Origin: Marinobacter alexandrii
GTDB taxonomy: Bacteria > Pseudomonadota > Gammaproteobacteria > Pseudomonadales > Oleiphilaceae
Direction: 5' to 3'
Assembly: GCF_005871205.1 (NCBI RefSeq)
Contig: NZ_SWKM01000012.1
Coordinates: 124,001 to 188,000, forward strand
Length of the DNA: 64,000 bases
Shown here: in pieces, positions 63,801 to 64,000 of the stretch
How the letters are laid out: each line of letters opens with the position of its first letter
How positions within the stretch are numbered: the stretch's first letter is position 1
Notes under the pieces: model-generated
Told to the model about the DNA's origin: nothing
Seen by the model: only the letters and a program-made list of their open reading frames with translations
Database searches by the model: none
Program-made: the position numbers and the translations under genes

Positions 63801-64000
63801 CCGGGCCCTGTCCGAGTCCATCCATCTGGTACTGATGGACAGCCACATGCCAGGCATGGACGGGGTTGCCGCCACCCGGCTGCTGCGCCAGACCGGTTTC
63901 CGCCGGCCGATCATTGCATTCACCGCCGGCGACCAAAAGGAGAGCGACGCCCTGTTGGCGGCCGGGTGCGACGACGTGCTCAACAAACCCATCGACCATG
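60862..64000 (+). CDS. Hybrid 7TM-DISM sensor histidine kinase with two receiver domains (3' end outside window)
   Basis: At least 1046 residues; the frame is open at the right edge. Order: signal peptide, periplasmic 7TMR-DISMED2 domain (about 30–185), seven membrane segments (about 190–395), PAS (about 415–530), HisKA with the phospho-His in MSHEIRTP (H566), HATPase with NALKFTENG and DTGIGM, receiver 1 with phospho-Asp D862 in LMDIQMP, receiver 2 with D993 in LMDSHMPG. A phosphotransfer (Hpt) domain may follow outside the window. The start is ATG 60862, though a GTG 15 bases earlier is possible; ribosome site weak. Confidence 0.9.
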   Translation, partial: MRVLVALLILLTASLSSSASTQSACRDGTLILNSSTTSVRDLSGCIWYLEDPRQELGFNAVKDRGLGAFIRHDGGVLNFGYTESAYWVRFDVRTLGSAAATDWILELALPLVDEVRLYLMQGDTVVQQGRAGYQDNWAERDLAVPNPAFRLSLAPEAVNIVYLRVTNTNTFRLPISLWHPDIYIQRVSVDEVVRGLLLGAVLAILAYNLFVAVSVRERSNIYYVLYLVSAAIFIVTEQVHGIQLLDSRPAMFDKAYLHFQIIMTWFWGLLMARHLLETPERSADLDQVLRLCLYSVVATGVLSLFLPYKVAMEWVVIGSVVLSLILIVVSYLSWRYYNPAARSYFFAWTLALIGIGVYGLTVMGFLPLNPLTNYSPQIGLTAQIILFSFALADRIKQVQGEALGWSQRALSNLQRYQSLFDNAIEGVFQMSPDRRFITVNPAMAELMGYSSARDLLARNLDVLETCIVDDQVRQRVVAQLEAEGTIKGVETRYLTCDGEERWANVSLHTVYDAKGEPTHLEGTCIDVTESRQRQRIEREREQERLEKEVARNSAEAKSQFLANMSHEIRTPLAAIIGYGETLLEPDLSPQEKRSSAETVVRSGRHLLELVNDILDHSKIDANKLAVDVVSVDLPELLDEIRAFFAPRAREKGLEFSIVCEYPLPERILTDPTRLRQIIINLCGNALKFTENGSISLIVRCDCVREILIARVVDTGIGMKPEQLGRLFDPFAQGSAAISRQYGGTGLGLSISRRLAEMLGGDIKVRSTYGEGSEFEVSIRTGALADVYFLRDASELSQRRRSIPMVLAPRLTGRILCAEDNETNRRLVSLLVARTGAELVHVGNGAEALELALRDYFDLILMDIQMPVMNGRDATAALREAGINTPVIALTANVMAEDIADYRLAGCNEHLAKPIDKQRFYEALARYLERAPESGELPARAFKGRVLVAEDNEDNRRLVERMLGRQGLDVLAVASGEDAVRRALSESIHLVLMDSHMPGMDGVAATRLLRQTGFRRPIIAFTAGDQKESDALLAAGCDDVLNKPIDH

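Overview
The window is about 60% GC, gene-dense double-stranded bacterial chromosome. It contains no phage, plasmid or insertion-sequence genes, no CRISPR array and no tRNA or rRNA that I can see. The gene set fits a marine, mildly halophilic gammaproteobacterium, most probably Marinobacter or a close relative: prlC–yheV, PA4642-type protein, aa3 oxidase cluster, monomeric NADP isocitrate dehydrogenase, ectoine synthase, TRAP-linked 3-hydroxybutyrate use, many c-di-GMP proteins. The genus is inferred from gene content, not from a search.

Layout. 1–6.1 kb is a tetrahydrofolate-linked C1 / N- or S-methyl module: the C-terminal half of a GcvT-type demethylating enzyme, a GlxA-type AraC regulator, and a divergent DmdA-like demethylase–MTHFR–formate-THF ligase operon. 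6.3–12.5 kb holds housekeeping genes (PA4642-like, Hsp20 with a sigma-32 promoter, gamma carbonic anhydrase, prlC, yheV, a Na+/H+ antiporter). 12.6–20 kb is signalling: a 7TM-DISM diguanylate cyclase and a translationally coupled operon of cupredoxin-like protein, HAMP-GGDEF-EAL protein, DUF3034 protein and a lipoprotein-type truncated haemoglobin. 20.1–30.5 kb has a MATE exporter, then the complete cytochrome c oxidase structural and assembly set (coxB, ctaD, ctaG, ctaE, SURF1, ctaA, ctaB, SCO).

30.6–42.4 kb carries hrpB, an eIF-2B-like protein, an ATP-grasp protein, an ornithine-type decarboxylase behind a structured leader that ends in an intrinsic terminator, an orphan ectC with an MFS exporter, and a GTPase/membrane-protein pair (DUF3482/DUF2868). 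42.5–52.8 kb is a coherent 3-hydroxybutyrate module: 3HB-oligomer hydrolase, sigma-54 activator, TRAP transporter, 3HB dehydrogenase and acetoacetyl-CoA synthetase. The hydrolase gene and the TRAP operon each have a sigma-54 promoter and upstream copies of one palindrome (TGTCCGG-N4-CCGGACA), which suggests one regulon. 53–64 kb has monomeric icd, ybaK, a PAS-GGDEF protein, a serine hydrolase, small unknown genes, a lipoprotein and a large hybrid 7TM-DISM histidine kinase that runs off the right edge.

The clearest unexplained sequence structure is two families of intergenic hairpin elements (three and four copies). Within each family a short core is almost identical between copies while the long flanking stems differ in sequence but stay self-complementary. 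The other candidates for undescribed biology are the ornithine decarboxylase leader, the cupredoxin/EAL/DUF3034/globin operon, the orphan ectoine synthase and the DUF3482/DUF2868 pair.
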